Below, piece after piece: positions 1 through 9,737 of a stretch of 64,000 nucleotides of DNA (the first letter of the stretch is position 1; each line of letters begins with the position of its first letter). The DNA lies in contig NZ_MUMH01000029.1 of assembly GCF_002155965.1 (NCBI RefSeq), forward strand, positions 1-64,000, read 5' to 3'. The notes under the pieces were generated by a model. The model was not told the DNA's origin. It saw only the letters and a list, made by a program, of their open reading frames with translations, and searched no databases. The stretch comes from Allokutzneria sp. NRRL B-24872 (lineage in GTDB: Bacteria; Actinomycetota; Actinomycetes; Mycobacteriales; Pseudonocardiaceae). A program made the position numbers and the translations under genes.

Positions 1-117
1 GTCGAACGCTGCTTCAACCGTCTCAAACAGTTCCGTGCCATCGCCACCCGCTACGACAAGACCGCCCTGTCCTACCAAGCCATGATCGACCTAGCCACCC
101 TCACACTCTGGCTTTGA
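1..117 (+). mobile_element. C-terminal fragment of an IS transposase (IS5-like)
   Basis: The window opens inside an open frame that ends at a TGA at 115-117. The 38 visible residues begin VERCFNRLKQFRAIATRYDK and end in a hydrophobic stretch. This is the usual tail of IS5-group DDE transposases of actinomycetes (the region after the catalytic Glu, with the arginine-rich 'F..IA.RYDK' signature). Only the 3' end lies here, so neither integrity nor the terminal inverted repeat can be judged. No obvious inverted repeat is seen in the 58 bases before the next gene. Confidence 0.7.
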
Positions 118-175
118 GGACAGGCCCTAGCCCTTCGGATTCCATGTTTCCCCCTGCGCCGGTCCCGCCATCACG

Positions 176-1393
176 ATGACCGAGCACACCGACAACGACC
201 CTCGCCGTCCTCCTCCGTCTTTGGCATTTGCAGCAAGGTGCGCAACGGTGGGCGCTACGGTGCTGGGCGTGATCGTGGTTTCTCGGGGGTTCCTGGCCGC
301 GCTGGTGATGGGCGTGATCGCGACGATCATCGCGGCGGCTCCGGCGACGGTGCTGGTGGGACAGGACGTGCGCGCCTCGGCGGACGTGGACTGGCAGCGG
401 GTGCTGGTGGCGGCGGTGGTCGCGGTGGTCGGCGCGCTGGTGTGCGTGGGCCTGCGCGCGGTGTCGACCCGGAGGTACCTGGAACGGGCCGCGGCCACCC
501 GCGAGGTCCGGTGGTCCCCGGCTTTCGCCTACACGCTGGTGATCTGGCTGCTGCTGGTGAGCGCGGGCGGCTTCGCCTTCGGCTCGTACCTGGTGTTCCA
601 GACGGCGGACGCGCCGGTCGAACCGGGCTCCTACCGGGACAACATGAGCAAGTACCCGTTGCCGCTGCTGTTCATCGGCGCGGCGCTGGTGGTCATCGGC
701 TGCGCGGGGTACGCGGCGCTGAAGTACCGGCGCCACAACGAGTTCCCCGTCCTGGAGGAGCTCGGCATCGCGCGCGCGGTCACGCCGCCCGGCAAGCTGC
801 CCAAGGCCGAGGCGTTCAAGGTGCGCACCAGGTTCTGGATCGAGGGCGTGATCATCGACGGTCTCGCCTTCGCCAGCGGGATCGTGCCGCGCCTGCTGGA
901 CGGGGAGAAGCCGGCCGACGACGAGGTGGCCAAGGGCCTCATCAGCGTCATCGGTGGCCCCGGGATCATCAGTTTCGCCTTGCTGGTGGCGATGTTCCTG
1001 CTCGGCTGGCCAGCGCGCTCCTCCGCGCTGGACGCGCTGCGCCAGCCGTCCTCGCTTGCGGCGATCGGCATGACCGGAATCGGCTTCGCCATCGGAGATC
1101 AGCACCAGCTCGCGGGCAGCGTCCTCGCCACGGCCGGTGTCGTCCTGGCCTCGGCGACCTGCCTCAACATCATGGATCGCGGATCGCAGCCGTGGCTCGG
1201 TTTCGTGTACTTCACCGGAACCTACCTCCTCGGCTACTTCATGGGCCAGAGCGGCGATCCCGCGCTGCCAGAGGGTTTCAGCGGCTGGGCGCTCGCCGTC
1301 GGCGGAGCCGTCTTCGCCGCGCGCGAGGCCCGCGAGCACTGGCACAAGTGGGCGGCCCTGGAACCGCTGCGCGAAACGCCTAACGAGCCCTGA
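176..1393 (+). CDS. Multi-pass membrane protein, unknown function
   Basis: This 405-residue protein is made of hydrophobic blocks separated by short charged loops. Probable membrane segments lie near residues 25-60 (two), 75-95, 120-145, 165-185, 265-285, 290-340 (two) and 345-385 (two). No enzymatic motif or named family was recognised. The ATG at 176 is the first in frame after the transposase remnant; no strong ribosome binding site precedes it. The 3' end overlaps the convergent MerR-type gene by 14 bases. It is probably an integral cytoplasmic-membrane protein. The adjacent IS tail means its upstream context may have been disturbed. Confidence 0.8.
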   Translation: MTEHTDNDPRRPPPSLAFAARCATVGATVLGVIVVSRGFLAALVMGVIATIIAAAPATVLVGQDVRASADVDWQRVLVAAVVAVVGALVCVGLRAVSTRRYLERAAATREVRWSPAFAYTLVIWLLLVSAGGFAFGSYLVFQTADAPVEPGSYRDNMSKYPLPLLFIGAALVVIGCAGYAALKYRRHNEFPVLEELGIARAVTPPGKLPKAEAFKVRTRFWIEGVIIDGLAFASGIVPRLLDGEKPADDEVAKGLISVIGGPGIISFALLVAMFLLGWPARSSALDALRQPSSLAAIGMTGIGFAIGDQHQLAGSVLATAGVVLASATCLNIMDRGSQPWLGFVYFTGTYLLGYFMGQSGDPALPEGFSGWALAVGGAVFAAREAREHWHKWAALEPLRETPNEP

Positions 1394-2363
1394 GCGCGGC
1401 GGCGATCCACTGCTCGCTCACGCCGGTGTCGTTGGGGTCCGGCTGCGGCGTGCCGTTGATGGTGGCCATCAGCGCCAGGTAGCTGCCGAGCAGTCCGCCG
1501 AATCCGGACACGGCGTGCTCGGCGTAGCGCTCGGCGGCGCTCCCCGGCTCGGGATCGGTCATCGAACGCCGTAGCCCGGCGACGTCCTGAACGTCGGCGA
1601 GCCCAGCGATCGAGGCGAGCATGCGCTCAGCGATCTCCTTTGCCTGCGCGGAATCCGGCGACAGCCCGGCGCGCTCCGCGTCCGCGGCCTCGATCTCGAT
1701 CAGCCGGTGCTCCTCGATGCGCGCCAGCCGCTCCGGCGAGGTCATCTCCATGGCCCGGGGCGAAGCGAAGCTGGAGTGGAAGAACTCGCGGACCGCATCG
1801 CGGAAAGCCTTGTCCTGCACCAGATCCGCCAACTCGATCCAGGCTTGGAGCTGCTCGGTGCCGGGCTCCTCCGGCAGGTGCGGGCGCATCGCGTGCAGCT
1901 GCTCGACGAACGCGGGGTGGACGGCGAGGCCGTCGGTGACCTCGTTCCAGAACAGGTCGAGCAGCTGGTTGCGCTCGTCGTCGGAGAGGGAAACGAGGCT
2001 GTGCATGAGTTTCACCCGATCAGTCGTGGTGGGCTGGTTGACGATGGTGCGCAGGACGGCCCTTCTGGCGCGCAGGTCGCGCAGCTGGCGCTCGACGAGG
2101 TCGAGGTGGGCCGACGCCAGCTCGCGCAGGCTCAGCTCCTCGGCCAGCAGTGCGCGGATGTCGGTGAGACCGGCGCCCAGGTCGCGCATGGTGCGGACGA
2201 GTTCGAGCCGCGCGATGGCGTCGACGTCGTAGAGCCGGTGCCCGGCGTCGGTCTGCTCGGTGGGCGCGATGACCCCGGCGTCGGCGTAGAACCTGATCGC
2301 GCTGACGGTCAGGCCGGTGCGCCGCGCCGCGTCCCCGATCGAGTAGAGCTCGGTTTCCTTCAT
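1380..2363 (-). CDS. MerR-family transcriptional regulator
   Basis: The N-terminus reads MKETELYSIGDAARRTGLTV followed by IRFYADAGVI, the winged-helix signature of MerR proteins. A coiled dimerisation helix follows (about residues 75-115). The rest, about 200 residues, is a helical effector domain of the kind seen in TipA-like or other long actinobacterial MerR proteins. The ATG at 2363 is preferred; an in-frame GTG at 2372 is possible. The gene is divergent from a TetR gene, and a perfect 17-bp dyad (2380-2396) lies just upstream, so autoregulation is likely. The ligand cannot be told from sequence. Confidence 0.9.
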   Translation of the reverse strand: MKETELYSIGDAARRTGLTVSAIRFYADAGVIAPTEQTDAGHRLYDVDAIARLELVRTMRDLGAGLTDIRALLAEELSLRELASAHLDLVERQLRDLRARRAVLRTIVNQPTTTDRVKLMHSLVSLSDDERNQLLDLFWNEVTDGLAVHPAFVEQLHAMRPHLPEEPGTEQLQAWIELADLVQDKAFRDAVREFFHSSFASPRAMEMTSPERLARIEEHRLIEIEAADAERAGLSPDSAQAKEIAERMLASIAGLADVQDVAGLRRSMTDPEPGSAAERYAEHAVSGFGGLLGSYLALMATINGTPQPDPNDTGVSEQWIAAALRAR

Positions 2364-2379
2364 GGCGTCCACTGTGGAG

Positions 2380-2396
2380 CCTCAAGTCGCTTGAGG
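2380..2396 (-). promoter_or_regulatory. MerR-type operator dyad
   Basis: The sequence CCTCAAG-TCG-CTTGAGG is a perfect 7-bp inverted repeat with a 3-bp centre. On the minus strand a TTGCGC box (2402-2397) directly precedes it, so the dyad would fill a 17-bp promoter spacer. That is the usual position for MerR-family operators. The downstream -10 is poor, so the promoter itself is uncertain. Confidence 0.55.
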
Positions 2397-2407
2397 CGCA
2401 AGTCCGG

Positions 2408-2436
2408 TTGCTTTTACTAGACCAGTCTATATAGTT
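2408..2436 (+). promoter_or_regulatory. Promoter and LmrA/YxaF-type operator of the TetR gene; probably leaderless
   Basis: TTGCTT (2408-2413) and TATAGT (2430-2435) are separated by 16 bp. A start about seven bases after the -10 would be the A of the ATG at 2443, so the mRNA is probably leaderless. Overlapping the promoter is TAGACCAGTCTATATAGT (2418-2435). It contains the perfect palindrome TAGAC-CA-GTCTA and closely matches the box I recall for the Bacillus LmrA/YxaF repressors, which belong to the same TetR subfamily as the downstream protein. Confidence 0.6.
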
Positions 2437-2442
2437 ACGGTC

Positions 2443-3015
2443 ATGGCACCCCGAGGCGCGACGCGGCAGCGCATCCTGGAGACCGCGCGCACCCTGTTCC
2501 GGCGGCAGGGCTACCACGCGACCGGTCTCAACCAGGTCCTGGACGAGAGCGCGGCCCCCAAGGGCTCGCTGTACTTCCACTTCTCCGGCGGCAAGGAACA
2601 GCTGGCGGTGGAGGCGGTGCGGCTGTCCGCGACCGAGCTGCGCGCGGCGGTCGACCTGCTCATCGAGACCACGCCGAACACCGCAGCAGCACTGCGCGCC
2701 TCCGCCGAACTGCTCGGCGACCTGCTGGAGCGGTCCGATTTCCAGGACGGCTGCCCGATCTCCACCGTGGCGCTCGAAGCGGCGGCGGGCAGCGACGTGA
2801 TCCGCGAGGCGTGCGCCGAGGGCTACCGGTCCTGGGTCGAACTGATCACCGAGCGCCTGCGCGCGGAGGGCGTCGCGGAGCCCGAAGAGCTGGCCACGTT
2901 CGCCGTCTCGGCCATCGAAGGCGCGCTCCTGCTGGCCAAGGTGCAGCGCGACATCACTCCCCTGCGCCGCGTCGCGGCCAGGCTCGCCACCATGATCGAG
3001 GAGCCGAAGGCATGA
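2443..3015 (+). CDS. TetR-family repressor, LmrA/YxaF-like subfamily
   Basis: This 190-residue protein starts MAPRGATRQRILETARTLFR and has the TetR helix-turn-helix around residues 25-50, including KGSLYFHFSGGKEQLA. The C-terminal domain has the pattern 'F..GCPISTVALEA' typical of the LmrA/YxaF (QacR-like) subfamily, whose members repress efflux or ring-cleaving enzymes and respond to aromatic compounds. The stop overlaps the start of the next gene (ATGA), so repressor and metallo-hydrolase form one transcription unit under the operator at 2418-2435. The inducer is unknown. Confidence 0.9.
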   Translation: MAPRGATRQRILETARTLFRRQGYHATGLNQVLDESAAPKGSLYFHFSGGKEQLAVEAVRLSATELRAAVDLLIETTPNTAAALRASAELLGDLLERSDFQDGCPISTVALEAAAGSDVIREACAEGYRSWVELITERLRAEGVAEPEELATFAVSAIEGALLLAKVQRDITPLRRVAARLATMIEEPKA

Positions 3016-3839
3016 GCGGACTGCGCGCGCACCACCTCAACTGCGGCACGCTGCACCCGCCGAGCCCGCGCCTCGTGCACGGCGAAGGCAGCCTGCTCGG
3101 ACGCGCGACGATGGTCTGCCACTGCCTGCTCGTCGAGACCGACTACGGCTTGGTGCTCGTCGACACCGGGCTCGGCATGGGCGACATCGAGGACCCCAAA
3201 GCCACTTTGAGCACGGTGTTCCGCACGGTGACGCGGCCCGTGCTCGATCCGGAGGAGACCGCGCTGCGGCAGGTCCAGCGACTCGGCCACAAACCCGAGG
3301 ACGTGCGGCACATCGTGCTGACGCACCTCGACGTCGACCACGCGGGCGGGCTCCGCGACTTCCCGTGGGCCAAGGTGCACGTGCACCAGGTCGAGCACGA
3401 ACACGCGCTCAACCCCGTCGGCGCGGAGAAGCAGCGGTACATGGGGAGGCAGTGGGCGCACGGTCCCGACTGGCAGACCTACGCCGAGTCCGGCGAGCGG
3501 TGGTTCGGCTTCGGCGCCGTGCGCCAGCTCAACGGCCTGCCGCCGGAGATCCTGCTCGTGCCGCTCGCCGGGCACACCCACGGGCACACCGCCGTTGCCG
3601 TCGACACCGGCGAGAAGTGGTTGATGCACGCGGGAGACGCCTACATGGTCCACGACGAGACCGACCCCGTGCGCCCGCGCTCGACCCCCGGTTTGGCGCT
3701 GTTCCAGAACCTGATGCAGGTCGACGGTCCCGCGCGCCGCGACAACCAGCGGCGGCTGCGCGAGCTGCGCGCGAACCACGGCGACGAGGTCGAGATCTTC
3801 TCCGCGCACGACCACGCCGAACTGGCCCCCCACCTCTAG
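3012..3839 (+). CDS. MBL-fold metallo-hydrolase
   Basis: This 275-residue protein has the metallo-beta-lactamase signature THLDVDHAGG (HxDxDH) near residue 105, GHTHGHTAVAV near 185, and HAGDAY near 205, together giving a complete dinuclear metal site. The size and layout match cytosolic lactonase or glyoxalase-like MBL proteins rather than secreted beta-lactamases; no signal peptide is visible. It is translationally coupled to the TetR repressor by an ATGA overlap. A reasonable inference is that the repressor senses the substrate of this hydrolase, possibly a lactone or ester. The substrate cannot be named. Confidence 0.88.
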   Translation: MSGLRAHHLNCGTLHPPSPRLVHGEGSLLGRATMVCHCLLVETDYGLVLVDTGLGMGDIEDPKATLSTVFRTVTRPVLDPEETALRQVQRLGHKPEDVRHIVLTHLDVDHAGGLRDFPWAKVHVHQVEHEHALNPVGAEKQRYMGRQWAHGPDWQTYAESGERWFGFGAVRQLNGLPPEILLVPLAGHTHGHTAVAVDTGEKWLMHAGDAYMVHDETDPVRPRSTPGLALFQNLMQVDGPARRDNQRRLRELRANHGDEVEIFSAHDHAELAPHL

Positions 3840-3872
3840 CCGGAACCCTTCGCATCGCCGCGCCGTTGCTCG

Positions 3873-4577
3873 GTGGTGAGGACAAAACCTTGGCTGTGGA
3901 TCGTCGCGGCGGTGCTCGTGCTGATCGTGGGCGCGGGGACGACGGTGGTCCTCGCGTTCCCCTCAGTCGCCGCGATCACGTGCCCGCAGTGCTTCGGGCT
4001 GGTCCGGGTCGAGGACGGGCTCTACGCCGAGCGCGACATCTCCGAGGCGGATCGACAGCGGCTCATCGCGCTGCACCGCGAGGCGAACCAGCGCGTCACC
4101 GAGTTCTACGGCGGGCGCGAGGGCAGTCCGACCGTGCTCGCCTGCTTCACCGCCGAGTGCTACCGACGGATCGGAGGCGGCGGCGAACGCGGAGTCGCGG
4201 TGCTCAACCAAGCGGTGATGCTGTCGCCTCGCGGACTCGATCCCGTGATCGCCTCGCACGAGCTGTCCCACGTCGAACTGCACGCGCGCCTGGATTCGAC
4301 TGTGCCCCAATGGTTTGACGAGGGCCTTGCCGCCCTGGTGTCCGACGACCCCCGTTACCTGCTGCCGCGCTCCGCCCCGAACCGTTGCCGCGCAAGCACT
4401 TCGGACCCGTTGCCGCAGACGCTCGACGAGTGGCTGCGCGCCGCCAGCGCCGATGAGCAGATGTACGCCAAGGCCGCGTGCCGCGTGCACCGCTGGGCCG
4501 AGGCGCACGGCGGACACCGAGCCGTCCTCGACCTCATCACCCGCATGAACAACGGCGCCCCCTTCGACGCCAGGTAG
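3873..4577 (+). CDS. Membrane-anchored gluzincin-like metallopeptidase
   Basis: The 234-residue protein begins with a short basic segment and one hydrophobic helix (about residues 8-30), consistent with a signal anchor, so the catalytic part would be outside. HELSHVELH near residue 128 is an HExxH zinc site, and WFDEGLAALV about 20 residues later supplies the third ligand Glu, as in gluzincins (M1/M61-like 'peptidase MA' fold). Six Cys residues, including a CPQC pair right after the anchor, suggest disulfides. Start is GTG at 3873; another GTG follows at 3876. Substrate unknown. Confidence 0.75.
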   Translation: MVRTKPWLWIVAAVLVLIVGAGTTVVLAFPSVAAITCPQCFGLVRVEDGLYAERDISEADRQRLIALHREANQRVTEFYGGREGSPTVLACFTAECYRRIGGGGERGVAVLNQAVMLSPRGLDPVIASHELSHVELHARLDSTVPQWFDEGLAALVSDDPRYLLPRSAPNRCRASTSDPLPQTLDEWLRAASADEQMYAKAACRVHRWAEAHGGHRAVLDLITRMNNGAPFDAR

Positions 4578-4645
4578 TTCCCGTCCTGGGGTTGGGGTGT
4601 CCTCAAGACCCCAAACCCCTGTCGATCATCGCTAACCACCGGGCG

Positions 4646-4852
4646 TCATCGGCGCCTCGAACACGCGAGGCACCTCGGACGATCGTTCAGCGGGCTCCCC
4701 GGTTCCGCCTCGATCGTGGGCGTCCCGCACCGACCCGTTGTGAACACGAACCCCAGCACGTCCGTGATCTGGCTGCCGCCTTTCGTGTCGTGCACGTACT
4801 CGTCCCGGAGCAGCGCGCCCGGTCGCCATGTGGTCGCCGCCGTCACCCTCAT
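4646..4852 (-). CDS. Small hypothetical protein
   Basis: A 68-residue frame lies antisense in the gap between two plus-strand genes. It is preceded by a perfect AGGAGGT (minus strand, 4867-4861) eight bases before the ATG, the strongest ribosome binding site in this part of the window, and that is the main reason to call it. The protein begins MRVTAATTWRPGALLRDEYV, has no membrane helix and two Cys near the C-terminus. I recognise no family. It could be the remnant of a longer gene. Confidence 0.5.
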   Translation of the reverse strand: MRVTAATTWRPGALLRDEYVHDTKGGSQITDVLGFVFTTGRCGTPTIEAEPGSPLNDRPRCLACSRRR

Positions 4853-5024
4853 CTCGCAGCACCTCCTGACCAGAGGTTCCCCGGCAACACACCCGCCGCC
4901 AGCACCTAACGAGCATTTCTAGAATTTTTTGCGAGATGCCACTCAGCTGGGAGAGTGCGGCGCGCTCTATGGCGCGGCACGATCAGCTTCAGCTCGAACT
5001 TCGAGCATCCAAGGCCAGGGAGTC

Positions 5025-5237
5025 ATGATGAAACTGACCCATCTCGGCACCGAGTCCGGAACGAGCGGATGTCCGACAGCTTTCGCGACCGATCGCGGCA
5101 CCTTCGTCATCCAGGGTTGGAAGGTCACCGACGGGGACGCGCTCGCGGAGATGCGCCGACGCGGGCTCCCGGAGCACGAGACCGCCGTGGAGATTCCAGC
5201 GGCCCTGCTCAAGCACCTGCCTTTGGACGATGCCTGA
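5025..5237 (+). CDS. Small protein of the DUF6879/XRE cassette
   Basis: This 70-residue protein starts MMKLTHLGTESGTSGCPTAF and ends LLKHLPLDDA. Two ATGs (5025, 5028) lie behind a purine-rich CCAGGGAG. A longer frame from 4929 is open but lacks a binding site. Small proteins like this commonly precede DUF6879 genes in actinomycetes and are cotranscribed with an XRE/DUF5753 regulator. The stop overlaps the next start by one base (TGATG). Function unknown; by context it belongs to the widespread XRE/DUF397-type developmental or toxin-antitoxin-like cassettes. Confidence 0.75.
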   Translation: MMKLTHLGTESGTSGCPTAFATDRGTFVIQGWKVTDGDALAEMRRRGLPEHETAVEIPAALLKHLPLDDA

Positions 5238-5770
5238 TGGCGACGCGAGTCGACCGAGCCGGATTCCAGTCGTTGTTCACCGGGTGGACGACGTCGGCGT
5301 GGCGCTTGGAGACGCAGTTCGTCTATCACGAACCGGACGAGGTCGAGCCGTTGCGGCGGTACCTCGACGGCGAACTCGACCTCGACTGGCTCGCGGAGTG
5401 GTTCGGCCGTGTTCGCGGTTGGCGAGCGCGGGGACGGACCTTCGAACGGGTTCGCGTGCTGTCGGAGCCGCTGACCGACTACCTGCGGTTCGAGCTGGCG
5501 ATCACGCCGTCCGCGCTCGACGCGGGCGAGGACATCCGGCTGTTGTCCCAGGGGGTTGCTGAGCGCTTGGCGCTCGGTACAAGCGATTTCTGGCTCTTCG
5601 ACGACAAGACCGTTGTGCTGATGGACTTCGACGACAACGGCGTGTGCGGCGCGGACGTGATCACCGAGCCGGACGAAGTGGTTCACTACCGTGCGATCCG
5701 CGACCGCGCCTGGGCGCACGCCGTACCCGCGGGCGAACACAGGAAGACGAAGGTGCAGAGGGGACTGTGA
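5237..5770 (+). CDS. DUF6879 family protein
   Basis: This soluble 177-residue protein has an aromatic- and acid-rich pattern: FQSLFTGWTTSAWRLETQFV near the start, then RGRTFERVRVL, LTDYLRFELAI and a C-terminal DFWLFDD...LMDFDDNG block. This matches the DUF6879 family that sits next to XRE/DUF5753 regulators in Streptomyces and Pseudonocardiaceae. It is coupled to both neighbours (one-base overlap upstream, GTGA overlap downstream). The molecular role of the family is not known to me. The fixed pairing suggests that it works with the adjacent regulator. Confidence 0.8.
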   Translation: MATRVDRAGFQSLFTGWTTSAWRLETQFVYHEPDEVEPLRRYLDGELDLDWLAEWFGRVRGWRARGRTFERVRVLSEPLTDYLRFELAITPSALDAGEDIRLLSQGVAERLALGTSDFWLFDDKTVVLMDFDDNGVCGADVITEPDEVVHYRAIRDRAWAHAVPAGEHRKTKVQRGL

Positions 5771-6603
5771 CGAGCGACTTCGAGAAGCGGCGGTTCGAGT
5801 TCGGCAAACAGCTGCGCACGCTGCTCGGCCGTGAGCAGTTCAAGGATTTCGCCGCGCGACTGGGTTGGAACGCCTCGAAGGTCAGCAAGATCGCCACGGG
5901 GAAGCAGACACCGTCGGACGCGGACCTGGCGGCGTGGCTGCGCGCGGTCAACGCGCCGAGGTCACTGGTCGCCAAGCTGACCGTGGAGCTGACCGACCTC
6001 CAGTTGGAGCAGGTCGAATGGCGCGCGGAACTACGAGCTGGTCACCGTGCGCGCCAAGAGGATCTGTCCAGGTCCGAAGCCCGGGCAGAGCTGATCCGCG
6101 CGGTCGACATCATGTGCGTGCCGGGCCTGTTGCGGACGGCGGACTACGCGCGGGCGATCTTCGCGACGCAGGCCGATCTGCTGGAGGTCCCCTCCGGCGA
6201 TCTCGACGACGCCGTCCGTGCGCGACTGCGGCGGCAACAGGTGCTCTACAGCGGCCAGCGCGTGGAAATCCTGTTCGCCCAAGCGTCTTTGGCGAATCCC
6301 GTGTGCTCGGCCGACCAGATGCGCGTCCAGGTGGACCGAGTGCTGTCGCTGATCGGCCTGCCCAACGTTCGTCTCGGGATCATCCCGCTGTGGCGCACGC
6401 TGCCGAACCTGCTGCCGCACGGGTTCTGGGTGATCGACGACGTGGTGCTCGTCGAGACGGTGACGGCCGAGCACAGGATCACGGACCCCGAACAGGTCGC
6501 TGTCTACAACCGGCTGACCGACCGGCTCTGGGACTCGGCTGCGGAAGACGACGCGGCGCGCGCGGTGCTGGCCGAAACGTCGGCCCACTGGGGCCTCGGC
6601 TGA
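5767..6603 (+). CDS. XRE-type regulator with DUF5753 (Scr1-like) domain
   Basis: The 278-residue protein starts at a GTG that overlaps the preceding stop. Residues 1-75 hold a Cro/C1 helix-turn-helix (FKDFAARLGWNASKVSKIAT). Residues 95-270 match the DUF5753 domain: 'IRAVDIMCVPGLLRTADYAR', an RRQQVLYS segment, and 'LVETVTAEHRITDPEQVAVY' near the end. Members include WhiJ-like and Scr1-type regulators that act with small partner proteins. It is the last gene of the three-gene cassette starting at 5025. Confidence 0.88.
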   Translation: MTSDFEKRRFEFGKQLRTLLGREQFKDFAARLGWNASKVSKIATGKQTPSDADLAAWLRAVNAPRSLVAKLTVELTDLQLEQVEWRAELRAGHRARQEDLSRSEARAELIRAVDIMCVPGLLRTADYARAIFATQADLLEVPSGDLDDAVRARLRRQQVLYSGQRVEILFAQASLANPVCSADQMRVQVDRVLSLIGLPNVRLGIIPLWRTLPNLLPHGFWVIDDVVLVETVTAEHRITDPEQVAVYNRLTDRLWDSAAEDDAARAVLAETSAHWGLG

Positions 6604-6656
6604 GATCGTCTCGGCCCCCGGCGTGCGAGAGTCGCCGGGACGAGGGGATGGCCGTG

Positions 6657-7976
6657 ATGTCGGCGGACGTGGGGCGAGTGGTCGGGGGGCGGTACCGGCT
6701 GGTCGCGGAGTTGGGCTCGGGTGGTTTCGGGCGGGTGTGGCGCGCGCACGACGAGACCCTGGGCGTCGACGTGGCGGTCAAGGAGATGCGCATGCCGTCG
6801 GGGTTGTCCCAGGCGGAGCAGGACGAACGGCTCGCGCGCGCCGTCCGCGAGGCCCGCAACGCCGCGCGACTGCGCAACCACGAGAACATCGTCGCGATCT
6901 ACGACGCCGTCACCGAGGACGGCCGCCCGTGGATCGTCATGGAGCTGGTCCACGGGCTTTCGCTGGCCGAGCACATCGCGGCGCACGGTCCACTGTCGAC
7001 GGACATGGCGACGAGGCTCGCGCAGGCGCTGCTGAGCGCGGTCGGCGCGGCGCACCGGGAAGGCCTGGTGCACCGCGACATCAAACCGGCCAACGTCATG
7101 ATCACCGACGGCGGCCGGGTGCTGCTCACCGATTTCGGGACGGCGGTCCACCACACCGACACCGCGCTCACCGCGACCGGAATGTTCATCGGTTCACTGG
7201 AGTACCTGGCGCCGGAGCGGTTGCGCACCGACGGGCTCCCCGCCAGCGACCTGTTCTCGGTCGGCGTGACCGTCTACCAGGCCGTCGAGGGCACCTCGCC
7301 GTTTCGCCGAGACTCCCCGGAAGGCACGCTGGCCGCGCTCCTGCTGGGCGAGGTCCCCGCGCCGCAGCGCGCCGGCGAGCTGACGGAGCTGATCACGCGC
7401 TTGCTGGACAAGGACCCGGACACGCGGCCGACCGTCCCCGAGGCGATGGCCATGATCGGCAGCGTCGACGACGACACCAAGATCCTCGTGAAACCGAGTA
7501 CCAACCAATCGGAACCGAGTCCCAAGCCGAACCGGGTACCGAAGCCGTGGCGGGAGCGGCTGCCCGCCGCCGTCTCCGCGATCCTGATGGCGCTCGTCGT
7601 CGCCCTCGGCTTCGTGGGTGTCTGGTACTCCGGGCTCCGAATCCACTCGAACGGCTGGCAGTACTTCACGCTCAACCCGACCTCGGAGACGGGCAGTTTC
7701 GTCACGACCGTGCTGCAGTTCGTTGCCGTGCTCGTCGCGGGGCTGGTGTGCGCCGAACTCACCAGGTCCCTGCCGGTTCCGGTTCGCGTCGCGGTGTTCC
7801 TCGTGGGCGGGGCGGCCACCGTCTACGCCTTCCACGGCGTCGCGTACAGCGTGTGGCACCTCGACCGGCACGAGTCGGAGCCGACGGCAACCGCGATCCT
7901 GTCGATCAGCGGGATCGTGCTCGCCGCGGCGGGCTTCGCCTGGGCCGCGCGGAGAACGTCGCGGCCCAGGCCCTGA
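6657..7976 (+). CDS. Membrane Ser/Thr protein kinase (PknB-like)
   Basis: The kinase domain spans about residues 5-270 and contains every key motif: GSGGFGRVW (nucleotide loop), VAVKEM (catalytic Lys), HRDIKPANV (catalytic loop), DFGTA and LEYLAPERL. A short linker is followed by four membrane helices (about residues 300-435) rather than the single helix plus PASTA repeats of PknB, so an extracellular sensor domain is missing. A GAGGGG at 6642-6647 suits ATG 6657 or GTG 6654 better than the ATG at 6648 that abuts it. The substrate is unknown; the membrane region could itself sense lipid or stress. Confidence 0.92.
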   Translation: MSADVGRVVGGRYRLVAELGSGGFGRVWRAHDETLGVDVAVKEMRMPSGLSQAEQDERLARAVREARNAARLRNHENIVAIYDAVTEDGRPWIVMELVHGLSLAEHIAAHGPLSTDMATRLAQALLSAVGAAHREGLVHRDIKPANVMITDGGRVLLTDFGTAVHHTDTALTATGMFIGSLEYLAPERLRTDGLPASDLFSVGVTVYQAVEGTSPFRRDSPEGTLAALLLGEVPAPQRAGELTELITRLLDKDPDTRPTVPEAMAMIGSVDDDTKILVKPSTNQSEPSPKPNRVPKPWRERLPAAVSAILMALVVALGFVGVWYSGLRIHSNGWQYFTLNPTSETGSFVTTVLQFVAVLVAGLVCAELTRSLPVPVRVAVFLVGGAATVYAFHGVAYSVWHLDRHESEPTATAILSISGIVLAAAGFAWAARRTSRPRP

Positions 7977-7980
7977 AGCC

Positions 7981-9706
<1,726 letters not shown>

Positions 9707-9737
9707 GCACTCCTGCCCGTCGAGTGGGGTGCGAGCT

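Noticed and set aside
101-1345. Long minus-strand open frame opposite the first membrane protein
   Set aside because: Composition is dominated by Arg, His, Gly and Ala from GC-rich third positions; the plus strand encodes a coherent membrane protein.
5865-6620. Long plus-strand frame running into the kinase gene
   Set aside because: It is an off-frame reading of the XRE/DUF5753 gene; the kinase starts near 6657 behind its own ribosome binding site.
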